Shown: positions 35,748-45,186 of the stretch, piece by piece
Layout of the letters: the number at the start of each line of letters is the position of its first letter
How positions within the stretch are numbered: position 1 is the stretch's first letter
Assembly (NCBI GenBank): GCA_965222695.1
Contig: OZ244967.1
Span: forward strand, 3,782,001 to 3,846,000
Length of the DNA: 64,000 nt
Source: UBA7957 sp965222695
GTDB lineage: Bacteria > Pseudomonadota > Gammaproteobacteria > Granulosicoccales > Granulosicoccaceae
Reading direction: 5' to 3'
Notes under the pieces: model-generated
What the model was told of the DNA's origin: nothing
Databases searched by the model: none
What the model saw: only the letters and a program-made list of their open reading frames with translations
Made by a program: the position numbers and the translations under genes

Positions 35748-36018
35748 AGACTCAACTGATAACGAAAAAATGACACCTTAATGAAGACCTGTGACGGCAT
35801 ATGCATTACAATGCCGCTTGGGCTTTGGGTGCCGGATATCCAAAGACCATTCTATATGATTATTTCTGCAAACCACACAGGGTAATAGATGACGGACAGC
35901 ACTTGCATGCCGCCAGCCGGCATCGCTATGCACAATCATTTACAAACACTATTTTATCGGACCACGGATCACCTTGCTGTGCGGCGAGCGGAATATAAAA
36001 CATTACCGGAGAAAGTAT

Positions 36019-36801
36019 TTGACTGTTCACTCCGCAGTTGAACTCAAGGGTGGGATGTATACCCTGCTGTCACTCCAGATTCACAGTGTCGAGCAGGATG
36101 CCATTGAGCTGGCCTTGAAAAGCAAAGTGCAACAGGCCCCGGGCTTCTTCGCCGATTCACCCATTGTGGTGGATTTATCGCCTGTTGAACACATGGAGGA
36201 ACTGGATACTGAAAAACTGCTTCAAACCATTGCGGAATATCATCTTGTTGCCATAGCAGCCAGAGTAAACGACAGGGAATCACCGGCAGCCAACTCGATC
36301 AAACTACCGGTTCTGGACACGGGCGCCGGTAAAAAAAACCAAGAAGCCGGCGATCAGCAGGAAGAGCCGGTAAGCGAAAACAACGATGACGAAGGCGAGA
36401 CGGCAAATGATACGGATAATCAACCGCAACAATTATTATCGCCAGCCGCCAGTGTTATTGAGATGCCGGCAAGCGGTCCGACCATTATCACCCGGCCCGT
36501 CAGATCAGGCCAACAAGTCTATGCCCAGGGCGGAGAGCTGGTTGTACTGGCCCAGGCCGGACCGGGCGCCGAACTCATTGCCGACAGCAATATCCACGTT
36601 TACGGCCCGTTGCGCGGCCGCGCGCTCTGCGGTGTTACCGGTAATACCAAAGCCCGTATATTCTGCCGCTCATTAGAGGCTGAACTGGTTTCTGTCGCGG
36701 GAAATTACCGCCCTTTGGAGGAGATTCCGGCAGAGCTGAAAGGCAAACCCGCGCAAATCTGGCTGGACGGCGAGAAGTTGGTGATAGATCCGCTGAACTA
36801 G
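36019..36801 (+). CDS. minC: Septum site-determining protein MinC
   Basis: MinC inhibits FtsZ polymerisation away from midcell. The N-terminal domain starts with VELKGGMYTLLSLQIHS, a long acidic/glutamine linker spans about residues 100-150, and the C-terminal beta-helix includes RPVRSGQQVYAQGGELVV, the HVYGPLRGRALCG motif and AELVSVAG. The TTG at 36019 is chosen: it has a GGAG site seven bases upstream and fits the family start, while an ATG at 35974 adds residues with no match. 260 residues. Confidence 0.93.
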   Translation: MTVHSAVELKGGMYTLLSLQIHSVEQDAIELALKSKVQQAPGFFADSPIVVDLSPVEHMEELDTEKLLQTIAEYHLVAIAARVNDRESPAANSIKLPVLDTGAGKKNQEAGDQQEEPVSENNDDEGETANDTDNQPQQLLSPAASVIEMPASGPTIITRPVRSGQQVYAQGGELVVLAQAGPGAELIADSNIHVYGPLRGRALCGVTGNTKARIFCRSLEAELVSVAGNYRPLEEIPAELKGKPAQIWLDGEKLVIDPLN

Positions 36802-36956
36802 GACCTTTCAATTGATTCCGAACCAACTGACGAGAAACGAAGTGGCCAGTTGTATTAACAATGGAACTGGGCGGACAAAAAAATAGAAATTCAGAATTCG
36901 GCTGTGCAGCGGTTTGGCTGGCGGCTAAAGCAACAAGCACAATTTGGGAGTTGAGA

Positions 36957-37766
36957 TTGACTAAAATTATCGTTGTTACCTCTGGTAAAGGCGGCGTGGG
37001 GAAAACCACGACAAGTGCATCGGTGGCAACCGGGCTTGCACAAAAAGGCCATAAGACCTGTGTAATCGATTTCGATGTAGGGCTCAGGAATCTGGATCTG
37101 ATCATGGGTTGTGAAAGACGGGTCGTCTATGATCTTGTCAACCTGGTCAACCAGGAATCAAGCCTGCAACAGACCCTGATCAAAGACAAGCGGGTCGACA
37201 ATCTGTACATCCTTCCCGCATCTCAAACCCGGGACAAAGACGCGCTGACCATCGAAGGGGTTGCCCGGGTCATACATAAACTGAAACAGAATAAGTTTGA
37301 CTACATCATCTGCGACTCGCCGGCCGGAATAGAAAAAGGCGCCAAGATGGCACTCTACTTCGCCGACGAAGCCATCATCACAACCAATCCCGAAGTGTCA
37401 TCCGTTCGAGACTCGGACCGTATACTGGGTATTCTGCAAAGCGAATCCAGGCGCGCTAAAATGGATGAAGACCCTGTCAAAGAACACCTGCTGATTACCC
37501 GATACAACCCGAACCGGGTGCAGGATGGACAGATGCTCAGTGTCGACGATATCGTGGACTTATTGGCTATTCCGCTGCTCGGCATCATTCCGGAATCGCA
37601 ATCGGTTCTGGAAGCGTCCAATGCCGGGAAACCGGTTATACTGGAAGAGAAAAGCACCGCCGCCGAGGCATATCAAGATGCCGTCTCCCGGTTGTTGGGA
37701 GAAGATCGTCCGCACAGATTTATGGAAGCGGAAAGAAAAGGCTTCCTTAAACGCTTATTTGGATAG
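36957..37766 (+). CDS. minD: Septum site-determining ATPase MinD
   Basis: MinD is a membrane-cycling ATPase that recruits MinC and is driven off by MinE. It has the deviant Walker A KGGVGKTT at residues 10-17, FDVGLRNLDLIMG and DSPAGIEKGA motifs, and ends in the amphipathic membrane helix KGFLKRLFG. The TTG at 36957 is the right start (TKIIVVTSGKGG begins at once), with GGGAG six bases before it; an upstream ATG adds 32 unrelated residues. 269 residues, family standard. Confidence 0.97.
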   Translation: MTKIIVVTSGKGGVGKTTTSASVATGLAQKGHKTCVIDFDVGLRNLDLIMGCERRVVYDLVNLVNQESSLQQTLIKDKRVDNLYILPASQTRDKDALTIEGVARVIHKLKQNKFDYIICDSPAGIEKGAKMALYFADEAIITTNPEVSSVRDSDRILGILQSESRRAKMDEDPVKEHLLITRYNPNRVQDGQMLSVDDIVDLLAIPLLGIIPESQSVLEASNAGKPVILEEKSTAAEAYQDAVSRLLGEDRPHRFMEAERKGFLKRLFG

Positions 37767-37769
37767 GTT

Positions 37770-38039
37770 ATGGGCATTCTCAGTATATTCAGAAGTAAAT
37801 CATCCTCCGCGTCTTTGGCCAAAGAGCGACTGCAATTGGTGATTGCGCATGAACGGACCAACCGGGCGGGGCCGGCTTATCTTCCTATGATGAAGCAGGA
37901 CATAGTTAACGTCATCAGAAAATACGTTCCCATCAAAGAAGAAGAGGTCAATGTGAGCATGGAATCCGACGGTAATTGCGATGTGCTCGAATTGAATATT
38001 TCCCTGCCGCAAGACGCCGGCGCCATAAAGGATCAATAA
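37770..38039 (+). CDS. minE: Cell division topological specificity factor MinE
   Basis: MinE (89 residues) stimulates MinD ATPase and sets the pole-to-pole oscillation. It begins with the membrane-binding MGILSIF segment, continues with AKERLQLVIAHERT, which forms the MinD-contacting region, and ends with the topological domain. It follows minD by three bases, so minCDE form one operon. Confidence 0.96.
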   Translation: MGILSIFRSKSSSASLAKERLQLVIAHERTNRAGPAYLPMMKQDIVNVIRKYVPIKEEEVNVSMESDGNCDVLELNISLPQDAGAIKDQ

Positions 38040-38149
38040 TCACGCCGACTCAGTTATCCACAACGAATCTGCGGACTCTCAGCTATTGAACTTGCACGCC
38101 TTGGCGCGTAATTTATGGGTCAGTGACTGAGACTCTTGGACCTAAACCT

Positions 38150-38467
38150 ATGGCCATAAAGAATCAAATCGAGGACAAGCTCCTGGAAAACCTGTCCCCT
38201 TCCCATCTGGATGTGATCAATGAGAGCCATATGCATAATGTGCCGCCAGGCTCGGAATCGCATTTCAAGCTTGTGGTCGTATCCGACGCATTCGACGGGA
38301 AAATGCTGATTGCACGGCACAGGATGATTAATGAAATACTCAAAGACGAACTTGCCAACGGAATTCACGCGCTGGCAATGCACACCATGACACCGGATGA
38401 ATGGCAAAAGAAACAGGGACAGGTAGCGGATTCTCCACCCTGTCACGGCGGCTCCAAGTCTAGTTGA
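38150..38467 (+). CDS. bolA: BolA family protein
   Basis: BolA proteins pair with monothiol glutaredoxins in iron-sulfur handling and can bind DNA. The 105-residue protein has the family core NESHMHNVPPGSESHFKLVVVSDAFDG with the conserved histidine, RHRMINEIL and ALAMHTMTPDEW. The ATG at 38150 fits the family start; a GTG nine codons upstream is an alternative. It follows minE by about 110 bases. This is the only BolA-type gene in the window, since ibaG is missing beside murA. Confidence 0.92.
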   Translation: MAIKNQIEDKLLENLSPSHLDVINESHMHNVPPGSESHFKLVVVSDAFDGKMLIARHRMINEILKDELANGIHALAMHTMTPDEWQKKQGQVADSPPCHGGSKSS

Positions 38468-38500
38468 TATTGATGGATAAAGATGCCTGAAGCGAGCACC

Positions 38501-38609
38501 GTCTCTGTTAGGCGTGTGTTTCCAGAAGACGCCGTAAATCCCGTCCATGGAGGCTTGGAGCCGCCATCCCTGGCGCCTACACTTCTTCCAACACACGCCT
38601 AACAGAGAC
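38501..38609. repeat. 109-bp palindromic element with perfect 20-bp arms
   Basis: Arms at 38501-38520 and 38590-38609 are exact reverse complements (starting gtctctgttaggcg). The 69-base centre has weaker internal symmetry. It lies between the 3' ends of bolA and slt, so a transcript from either side could fold it into a large hairpin. It shares no sequence with the MITE or REP families here, and I see no second copy. A bidirectional terminator or a separate mobile palindrome are both possible; no T-run adjoins it. Confidence 0.8.
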
Positions 38610-38664
38610 TCAGAGGCGGCCGCCTGTCTTCCTACTTATCCGACAATTTAATCTGGACGGACCA

Positions 38665-40662
38665 CTAGCGTCGGCTGACCAGTATCTCGGTAGAAATTTC
38701 AGTCATGCGCTGATGCAAGGGTGTGACCTGCTGATGCAAGCGCCACTGAAATATCGCCGTATAAGCCGTCACCGCCCTGACATAGCGCCGGGTTTCCGTA
38801 TAGGGGATGGTATCCACCCAGACATCGGCCGGCAGATTTTGCTCTTCCGGCAGCCAGTATTTTACCCTGCGCGGGCCGGCATTATAGGCAGCGGTGGCCA
38901 GTATCTGATTTTGATCAAATTTATTCAGTACATACCGAAGATACGAACTTCCCAGGCGAATATTGTTTTTTGCACTGGTCAGGTCACCATAGCGTTTACG
39001 CCCATGCTTGCGGGCAACTTCTCTGGCCGTAGCCGGCATCAGTTGCATTAATCCGACGGCGCCCGCCGAGGACCGTATATCTTCCACAAATCCGCTTTCC
39101 CGACGCATAACACCGTAAATCCACGCTGGATCGATCGCATTATTCGCGGATGCTGTTTCAACTTCAACGCTATGCGGCATGGGAAAGCGTAAGGACAAGG
39201 CCTTATCATTTTTAGTCCTGGCGACAGTAAAAACTGCCCGGTCCGCCCAATGCCAGTCTTTGGCCAATTCCGCGGCGGCAAGTGTTTCATCAATGGTGAA
39301 CTGATCGACGGTCCGCATCCATTCCCCTCTTCCGACCCACGCCAATCCGGCATATTCATATTCCCGTGCGCGGATAAGCGCCGGATTCTCCGCGAGTTGC
39401 TTTTTGATCTGATCCGAGGCGGCGGCATGATCCTTAATCGAATAGGGGCGCCCCAGCCGATCCGCGGCGAGAAAGCCATAATAGGACAATTCCTTGGCGA
39501 GGGATTCGTATATCTGCTTCGCTTTATCCCGGTTGCCGATTTGTTCGTGCGATCGCGCCAGCCAATATTGCCATTGGCTTTTTTCGATCTCAGACGCGGG
39601 CAACGCTTTTATATCCTTAATCACCTCCGGCCAGTCCAAACGCCTTAAGGCCGTTCGGATACGCCAGTTTCGAACACTGCGGTCGGCACTTTTATCGGGA
39701 ATCTGATGCAGCCATTCATGAGCGAGCGGCACTTGGTCATAGGCACCCATGCGGGCGATGAGTTTATCAACCGCTCTTTTTTGATTTTCACTGAAGGAAT
39801 ATCTTTTCCGCGCAGACTGCCAAAAACCGTAGGCTGATTCGGAATCTTTTTTTGACCATCTCTTGACCAGATTCAGCACCACTCTCCGGTTAATTTCATG
39901 GTCCCGTGTAAAGTTCTGTTTAGCCTCTAAATGAAACGCCGGATTTTTGTAGGCTTTGATCCAGGATACAATTGGCTTTTTATCGCTTCTGCTCAGGTAC
40001 TTGAGCATTTTCCGTACTTCAGCGGTGTTTCCCTTCTCCATGAGACCGAAGATTCTTTTCCAAACCATGGATACCCATACAGGATCTTTTTTTTCTATTT
40101 CGTCAAAAGCCAATTGGCAATTTTCCGACCGTGTCCCTGCATGAGTCCACAGCATTCTGCTTGGACGGTCAAATTGACGCTGCCGCTGGGTTATGACCCG
40201 CGCCAGTAACAGATCACATCTATCCCCCATTTGCGGATACATAGCTGAAATCTGTATATAGTCCTGCCACTTTTTCTTATCCGCCAGTGAGGACATCAGT
40301 GCCCTGATCAGTTTATTGCTGAGGGTTTGATCCGCATAGCGCTTCTGAAACCGCTCCACTTGCTCCGCATCCTTAATGTCAGCAGATGCTTTCAACTGAC
40401 GTTTTATAAATTCAAATTCCAAATAACGCGCGATGGGATAATCCGGAATTAACCCCTGCAACTCCCTGAACCGGTTGATGTCCCCACGGCTTAAAGCAAC
40501 TCTGGCATCGGTGAAGAGCTCACGCTCCTGTCGATAGTAATCCTCAGAACCGTCGTAATGCGCAGGGTCGGATAATACGGAAGCGCAAGACAAAACCGTA
40601 AATAAAAAAGCGCTGACGATAATCGACACCAATTGCGCGTAAGTGTAAGGAAAATAATTCAT
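38665..40662 (-). CDS. slt: Soluble lytic murein transglycosylase Slt
   Basis: Slt70 cleaves peptidoglycan glycan strands in the periplasm to form 1,6-anhydro-muropeptides. The 665-residue protein has an N-terminal signal segment (an LSCAS stretch near residue 26 could be a poor lipobox), a long alpha-superhelical U domain, and a C-terminal catalytic domain with the active-site glutamate in GVMRRESGFVEDIRSSAGAVGLMQLMPATA (in pieces, near residue 512) and AYNAGPRRVKYWL. The length is as expected. Confidence 0.95.
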   Translation of the reverse strand: MNYFPYTYAQLVSIIVSAFLFTVLSCASVLSDPAHYDGSEDYYRQERELFTDARVALSRGDINRFRELQGLIPDYPIARYLEFEFIKRQLKASADIKDAEQVERFQKRYADQTLSNKLIRALMSSLADKKKWQDYIQISAMYPQMGDRCDLLLARVITQRQRQFDRPSRMLWTHAGTRSENCQLAFDEIEKKDPVWVSMVWKRIFGLMEKGNTAEVRKMLKYLSRSDKKPIVSWIKAYKNPAFHLEAKQNFTRDHEINRRVVLNLVKRWSKKDSESAYGFWQSARKRYSFSENQKRAVDKLIARMGAYDQVPLAHEWLHQIPDKSADRSVRNWRIRTALRRLDWPEVIKDIKALPASEIEKSQWQYWLARSHEQIGNRDKAKQIYESLAKELSYYGFLAADRLGRPYSIKDHAAASDQIKKQLAENPALIRAREYEYAGLAWVGRGEWMRTVDQFTIDETLAAAELAKDWHWADRAVFTVARTKNDKALSLRFPMPHSVEVETASANNAIDPAWIYGVMRRESGFVEDIRSSAGAVGLMQLMPATAREVARKHGRKRYGDLTSAKNNIRLGSSYLRYVLNKFDQNQILATAAYNAGPRRVKYWLPEEQNLPADVWVDTIPYTETRRYVRAVTAYTAIFQWRLHQQVTPLHQRMTEISTEILVSRR

Positions 40663-40783
40663 ATACCAACCGAAATAATATCCTGCCGCTATGGATACAG
40701 GCCGACGGCGCGTCAGTAAAATGGCGAATAGATTCAGATACCTGTTTCAACTCTCACACCCTGAAAGATGCAAGCAGGCTCTA

Positions 40784-40945
40784 AGAGCCTATTCAAGATC
40801 TCTGCGTCGTCGCGAGAATGCGCTGATTTGAGTCAGATTTTATTCTGATTTGAGGCGCATAGTGGTTCTACGCAACGACGATCAGGAGGAAATCTGGCCA
40901 AACTCAGCGCATTCGCAGTAGGCGCAGAGATCTTGAACAGGCTCT
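40784..40945. mobile_element. MITE copy B (162 bp, intact)
   Basis: Same length and internal sequence as copy A and in the same orientation, with terminal inverted repeats starting agagcctattcaa and ending ttgaacaggctct. Just outside its left tip an extra caggctct (about 40776-40783) looks like the end of another element, hinting at a nested or earlier insertion. It lies in the 347-bp gap between slt and a methyltransferase gene, upstream of slt. Confidence 0.9.
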
Positions 40946-41009
40946 TAAAAACTATAGTTGATTAACTGCGGGTTAACAGATTTATCGGAAAGATTTTTCC
41001 GTCACTGTA

Positions 41010-41606
41010 TTATTGTCTGACAGCCAGACTGACGGTGTAGTTCTTTCCTTGCTTGACTTTTTTGTAGTGACCGAATATCTCACTGAAGACACGTTTAACA
41101 AATCCGCGAAGCCCGTTCACCGTCACCACATAGAGTTTTGCACCGGGTTCCATACGCACCAGGGCATCATAGAAATAAAGATAAAACAATTCCTTTCCTG
41201 CCTTGGCTGGAAGATTGGAGACTATTAGATCGAAGCGTTGACTTCGTGGAATATTGCTAAAGCCGTTGCTCAGAAAGATGTCAACATTGTGAATATCATT
41301 GATTTCCGCATTTTTCCTGGCGAATTCGACTGCGATATAATCCTTATCAATCAGGCAGCTTCTGCCATCGGGCGCCATGGTGGCGAGGGCCAGGCCGAGG
41401 GGTCCGTAGCCGCAGCCTAAATCCAGGCAATTATCGCCTCTCTCCACTTGCACATGATCGAGCAAAAGACGGGTACCCTCGTCTATGGCTCTCGGAGAAA
41501 AAATTCCCCAGGTACTGCGAAACTCGAAATCGACGTTGTTAATCGACGTTTTAAAAACAATATCTTCCCGTAAGCGCTCGACTTCCCGGGGCAGCATCCC
41601 ACTCAT
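41010..41606 (-). CDS. Class I SAM-dependent methyltransferase (RsmC-like small-MTase domain)
   Basis: A 198-residue protein of the small methyltransferase (MTS) family, related to the catalytic half of RsmC/RlmG rRNA methylases. It shows GIFSPRAIDEGTRLLL before the fold, the SAM motif LDLGCGYGPLGLAL near residue 60, and DLIVSNLPAKAG near residue 127, where the usual NPP(Y/F) is NLPA. That change in the target-base motif makes the exact substrate uncertain. No N-terminal duplicated domain is present. Confidence 0.82.
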   Translation of the reverse strand: MSGMLPREVERLREDIVFKTSINNVDFEFRSTWGIFSPRAIDEGTRLLLDHVQVERGDNCLDLGCGYGPLGLALATMAPDGRSCLIDKDYIAVEFARKNAEINDIHNVDIFLSNGFSNIPRSQRFDLIVSNLPAKAGKELFYLYFYDALVRMEPGAKLYVVTVNGLRGFVKRVFSEIFGHYKKVKQGKNYTVSLAVRQ

Positions 41607-41745
41607 GATTGACCCTTATAAATTCCAAACAACAATCCGTCGTGGCTATGATATCATCCACTCTCGGTTTTCAGGCGACATCATGTCTCACGCACATTGA
41701 ACACAAAATATGACAACAAGTCATTGATAAATTGGAGGTAGCTCT

Positions 41746-42417
41746 ATGCGCATCATTCTTCTCGGTGGACCGGGCGCTGGTAAGGGAACACAGTCCGGGT
41801 ATATCACCAAGAAATACAATATCCCGCAAATCTCCACCGGCGATATGCTTAGGGCGGCCGTTAAAGAGGGTACGCCACTGGGCCTGGAAGCCAAGAAGGT
41901 GATGGATGCCGGCGAATTGGTTTCAGACGATATCATTATCGGACTGGTCAAAGAGCGGATCAGTAAAGAAGATTGCGAGAACGGCTTTTTGTTTGACGGT
42001 TTTCCACGAACTTTAGCGCAGGCTGAAGCGCTCAAAGACGCCGGGATCAATATGGATGCCGTTGTCGAAATTGCGGTGGAAGATGAGGAGATCATCAAAA
42101 GGATGAGCGGCCGGCGCGCCCATCTTGCCTCTGGCAGGACCTATCACATACTGTATAACCCGCCCAAAGAAGAAGGCAAAGACGATGTAACCGGCGAGCC
42201 CCTGGTGCAAAGAGACGATGACCGGGAAGAAACCGTCAAGGCCCGGCTGAAAATCTATCACGAACAGACAGCGCCCTTGGTTGAATATTACTCCAGCTGG
42301 GCCGATTCGGATGAAGCTGATGCACCGGCTTATATCAATGTGAACGGTACAGGCAGCGTTGAAGATATCCGCGATCAGATTTTCTCGGCACTCGATAATC
42401 AATTATCAGAATCCTGA
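41746..42417 (+). CDS. adk: Adenylate kinase
   Basis: Adk interconverts ATP, AMP and ADP. The 223-residue protein starts MRIILLGGPGAGKGTQS (P-loop), has the ISTGDMLRAAVKEGTPLG AMP-binding region, FDGFPRTLAQAEAL, and a long-form LID after GRRAHLASGRTYH with YNPPKEEGKDDVTGEPL. The LID lacks the zinc cysteines, as usual in gammaproteobacteria. A good GGAGG site precedes the ATG. Confidence 0.98.
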   Translation: MRIILLGGPGAGKGTQSGYITKKYNIPQISTGDMLRAAVKEGTPLGLEAKKVMDAGELVSDDIIIGLVKERISKEDCENGFLFDGFPRTLAQAEALKDAGINMDAVVEIAVEDEEIIKRMSGRRAHLASGRTYHILYNPPKEEGKDDVTGEPLVQRDDDREETVKARLKIYHEQTAPLVEYYSSWADSDEADAPAYINVNGTGSVEDIRDQIFSALDNQLSES

Positions 42418-42437
42418 CCGAATAGGTAAACTGAGCG

Positions 42438-43331
42438 CTAATCTGTATTTAAGACAATATCCTGTAGTCCCGATTCGAGAGTTGGATATTCCGGATAAAT
42501 ATCCAACTCTTTGATTAACAAGTTATTTTTTATTTTTTTAGATTCCCTCAGGTAGGACAACATGCCGGGGCTTAGTCGTTTTTCAGCCTCATTGAACGAT
42601 ATCTCGGGCGGCCTGGGCAGTCCCATCGCATCCGCTACCTGAAAAAAATAATCGGTCATGGTAGAAGGATTGCCGTCGACCGCATTAAGAACCCCTGTAA
42701 ACGCGGAATTGGCCGCCCGATAACAGATAGCGACCAAATCCTTACTGTATATCCGGTTGCTCCAGGGTGATTCACTGCGGGACAGAACCGGTTCCGCCTT
42801 CTGCAGCTTTGACAGCGGAAGCCTGTGAGGCCCGTATAGACCGGCGACACGCAAAATGGTCAGGGGAATCTTTGCCCGTTCACTCCAGTCACGCCATTTG
42901 TTTTCCGCGTCGATTCGTCGAAAAGCCCTTTCGGCCTTTGGTCTTAAAGCGGCTGTTTCGTCGATCCATTGGCCACCATAATCTCCATAAACCCCGGTCG
43001 TGCTGATCAAAATCACACGTTTCGTCTTGATCACGGGCATGATTGTTCGCAGAAAGCGAGCTGATCGCTGATCGCTTCGCCCACTGCCCTGGGGCGGAAT
43101 CAGGTAATACAGTACCTGATAATCCGTACCACCGATTCCTGTCGATTCCACACCAACTGCATCCAGATCCATCATCCGAGTCCTAATGCCGGATGCTTTT
43201 AGCCGATCTGCACTTTGCTCGCTGCGCACCAATGCGGTAAGGTCTGAACCGGCTCGCCATTCCGTTTCTGCAAGCTGTCTTCCTATATAACCGCAACCGC
43301 ATATAAGGACTCGACTTGTCATATTATTCAC
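42438..43331 (-). CDS. NAD-dependent epimerase/dehydratase family protein (YeeZ-like SDR)
   Basis: An extended-type SDR of 297 residues. The N-terminal CGCGYIGRQLAE is the Rossmann glycine motif, ISTTGVYGDYGGQWIDE lies near residue 110 as in the YeeZ branch, and GLYGPHRLP and the KDLV segment follow. The usual YxxxK is replaced by a region around AERAFRRIDAE, common in this branch. Substrate is unknown. Convergent with adk, with 20 bases between stops. Confidence 0.85.
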   Translation of the reverse strand: MNNMTSRVLICGCGYIGRQLAETEWRAGSDLTALVRSEQSADRLKASGIRTRMMDLDAVGVESTGIGGTDYQVLYYLIPPQGSGRSDQRSARFLRTIMPVIKTKRVILISTTGVYGDYGGQWIDETAALRPKAERAFRRIDAENKWRDWSERAKIPLTILRVAGLYGPHRLPLSKLQKAEPVLSRSESPWSNRIYSKDLVAICYRAANSAFTGVLNAVDGNPSTMTDYFFQVADAMGLPRPPEISFNEAEKRLSPGMLSYLRESKKIKNNLLIKELDIYPEYPTLESGLQDIVLNTD

Positions 43332-43478
43332 TCACAAGGCGATCAGCCATACCACTTACCAACAGACCGGATAAAATAATATAATCGGCGTGAGCAACGG
43401 CGGTAACTTTAAATAAGGTATAGGATAAACTATAGCATGGTGGCAGGAACAGCCAAACACTTACTATAGAGAACACTA

Positions 43479-44183
43479 ATGAATTTGGAAAAATTTTACT
43501 CGGAAAATAAAGGCTACATTCAATTCACCCGTGAGCAAGCCAGTCAATTTGCAAAATGCGTGGCCGGAGATTTTAATCCTATCCATGACCCCGATTCAAA
43601 GCGATTTTGCGTGCCCGGAGATTTGCTATTCGCGTGCAGTCTCAAAAAATACGGCCTGAGTGAAAATATGTCATTCCGTTTTTCCGGCATGGTTGGATCC
43701 GAGGTTGTGCTAAATTTTCTACCAACCGATCAAGACACCATTCCGATCAACAACAGCGCCGGCAAGGAATTTCTAAGGATAAACCGCAGCGGTAAACACA
43801 CGGAGAATTTATCGCTGATTGATTCGCTGATAGAACAATACGTCAAATTCTCAGGCTATACCTTCCCGCATCTTTTAGTTCCGTTAATGGTGGAGCGGAA
43901 GATGATGATTAACCCTCTTCGGCCCTTGGTCATATATGAGAGCATGCATATCAATCTGCAAACGCTGGATGCGGACTCGATGATACTGCAACGGACGGGC
44001 GCTGAACTGGCCGTTAAGGGAAAACGCGGCGATGCAACACTGAATTTCAGTTTGCTGGCCAAGGGAGAAATGATTGGCAACGGATGTAAAACCATGCTTC
44101 TCAGCGGGCTGAAACCGTACAACCAAGACGATATGAACAGCCTGGTTGAACGCTATTTAGCGGCCAAATCCAAATTCTCCTGA
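43479..44183 (+). CDS. DUF3581 family protein
   Basis: A 234-residue cytoplasmic protein of the DUF3581 family of gammaproteobacteria. Family-like segments are FTREQASQFAKCVAGDFNPIHDPDSKRFCVPGDLLFA (in pieces, residues 17-52), FSGMVGSEVVLNF, FPHLLVPLMVERKMMINPLRPLVIYESM and the C-terminal MLLSGLKPYNQ. The GDFNPIHD segment recalls the MaoC hydratase hot-dog motif, so the fold may be hot-dog-like. Function unknown. Confidence 0.85.
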   Translation: MNLEKFYSENKGYIQFTREQASQFAKCVAGDFNPIHDPDSKRFCVPGDLLFACSLKKYGLSENMSFRFSGMVGSEVVLNFLPTDQDTIPINNSAGKEFLRINRSGKHTENLSLIDSLIEQYVKFSGYTFPHLLVPLMVERKMMINPLRPLVIYESMHINLQTLDADSMILQRTGAELAVKGKRGDATLNFSLLAKGEMIGNGCKTMLLSGLKPYNQDDMNSLVERYLAAKSKFS

Positions 44184-44238
44184 ACCGATTATCGATCGGT
44201 GCTTGTATTTCCCGGACATACCGGTACGACGGGCGGCA

Positions 44239-45018
44239 CTAAAGAGAGGCATGTTTGCGGGTGAAAATCCACTCTTTTGCCGAAGAGAGTTCAGGGTTGT
44301 AACTGTACCCTTCACTGCAGAAATTTTTAATCCGCTCCGGTCCCGTCAGCCGCTCAGTGATAATGTACCGGCTCATCATACCTCGGGCTTTTTTTGCAAA
44401 AAAGCCGATCATTTTATACTGACCGTTCTTCCAATCGTAAAACTTTGGATGGATGATGTCAGCATCGAGAGTCTTTGTATTGACCGATTTAAAGTACTCG
44501 TTTGACGCAAGATTGATCAGCACTTTTTTCTTCCGTTCCCTGAGTTCGGTGTTTAATAGATCGGTAATCCGGTCGCCCCAAAACTGGTATAAATCCTTTC
44601 CTGAAGGGGTTTTAAGTTTTATCCCCATCTCAAGCCGATATGCCTGAATCAAATCCAGCGGCCGCAGAACACCGTAAAGACCCGACAATATTCGCAAATG
44701 CTTTTGGGCGAAATTAACATCACGAACCTTGAACTGATAGGCTTGTAAACCGTCGTATACATCGCCTTTGAATGCGAAAACGGCCGGTCGTGCATTTTTA
44801 TCGGTGAATGGCTGTGACCATTTTGCATAGCGTTCGACGTTCAGCGAGGCGATATTCTCACTGACATTCATTAAATGACTCAGATCGTCGGCCGAATAAT
44901 CACGCAATATTTCGATCAGTGCCTGTGACTCATTCAAGGATTGCGGCTGACTAAACCTCGAACTGGGTAAACGCGATTCAAAATCCAGTGTTTTGGCAGG
45001 TGAAACTACAATTAACAT
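44239..45018 (-). CDS. yaaA: Peroxide stress protein YaaA
   Basis: YaaA (DUF328, about 259 residues) limits intracellular free iron under hydrogen peroxide stress in E. coli; it binds DNA. The true start is the ATG at 45018, giving MLIVVSPAKTLDFE, the universal N-terminus. Other signatures are LRILSGLYGVLRPLDLIQAYRLEMG, INLASNEYFKSV and IGFFAKKARGMMSRYII. The frame extends 11 residues upstream without support. Confidence 0.95.
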   Translation of the reverse strand: MLIVVSPAKTLDFESRLPSSRFSQPQSLNESQALIEILRDYSADDLSHLMNVSENIASLNVERYAKWSQPFTDKNARPAVFAFKGDVYDGLQAYQFKVRDVNFAQKHLRILSGLYGVLRPLDLIQAYRLEMGIKLKTPSGKDLYQFWGDRITDLLNTELRERKKKVLINLASNEYFKSVNTKTLDADIIHPKFYDWKNGQYKMIGFFAKKARGMMSRYIITERLTGPERIKNFCSEGYSYNPELSSAKEWIFTRKHASL

Positions 45019-45098
45019 AGCGGTTTGGCCGGATTCAAAGCCGCAGATCATACCACAAGGTCCCGCGCAATCCGTAATTTACAATGCCCATCATCCCC

Positions 45099-45173
45099 GT
45101 AGTAGCTTGCCCTGCAAGCGAAAATCCGCAAACCGCAAACCCGAAAGCATTCGCGAGGGAGCCTCGCTCCTAC
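45099..45173. repeat. REP-like palindromic element R2
   Basis: Two hairpins, GCTTGCCCTGCAAGC and GCGAGGGAGCCTCGC, with outer arms gtag(t)agc/gctcctac that could pair over the whole unit. It lies between yaaA (5' side) and the end of rfbB. Same family as 22782-22849 and 59891-59960. Confidence 0.88.
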
Positions 45174-45186
45174 GGCAACCCCATAG

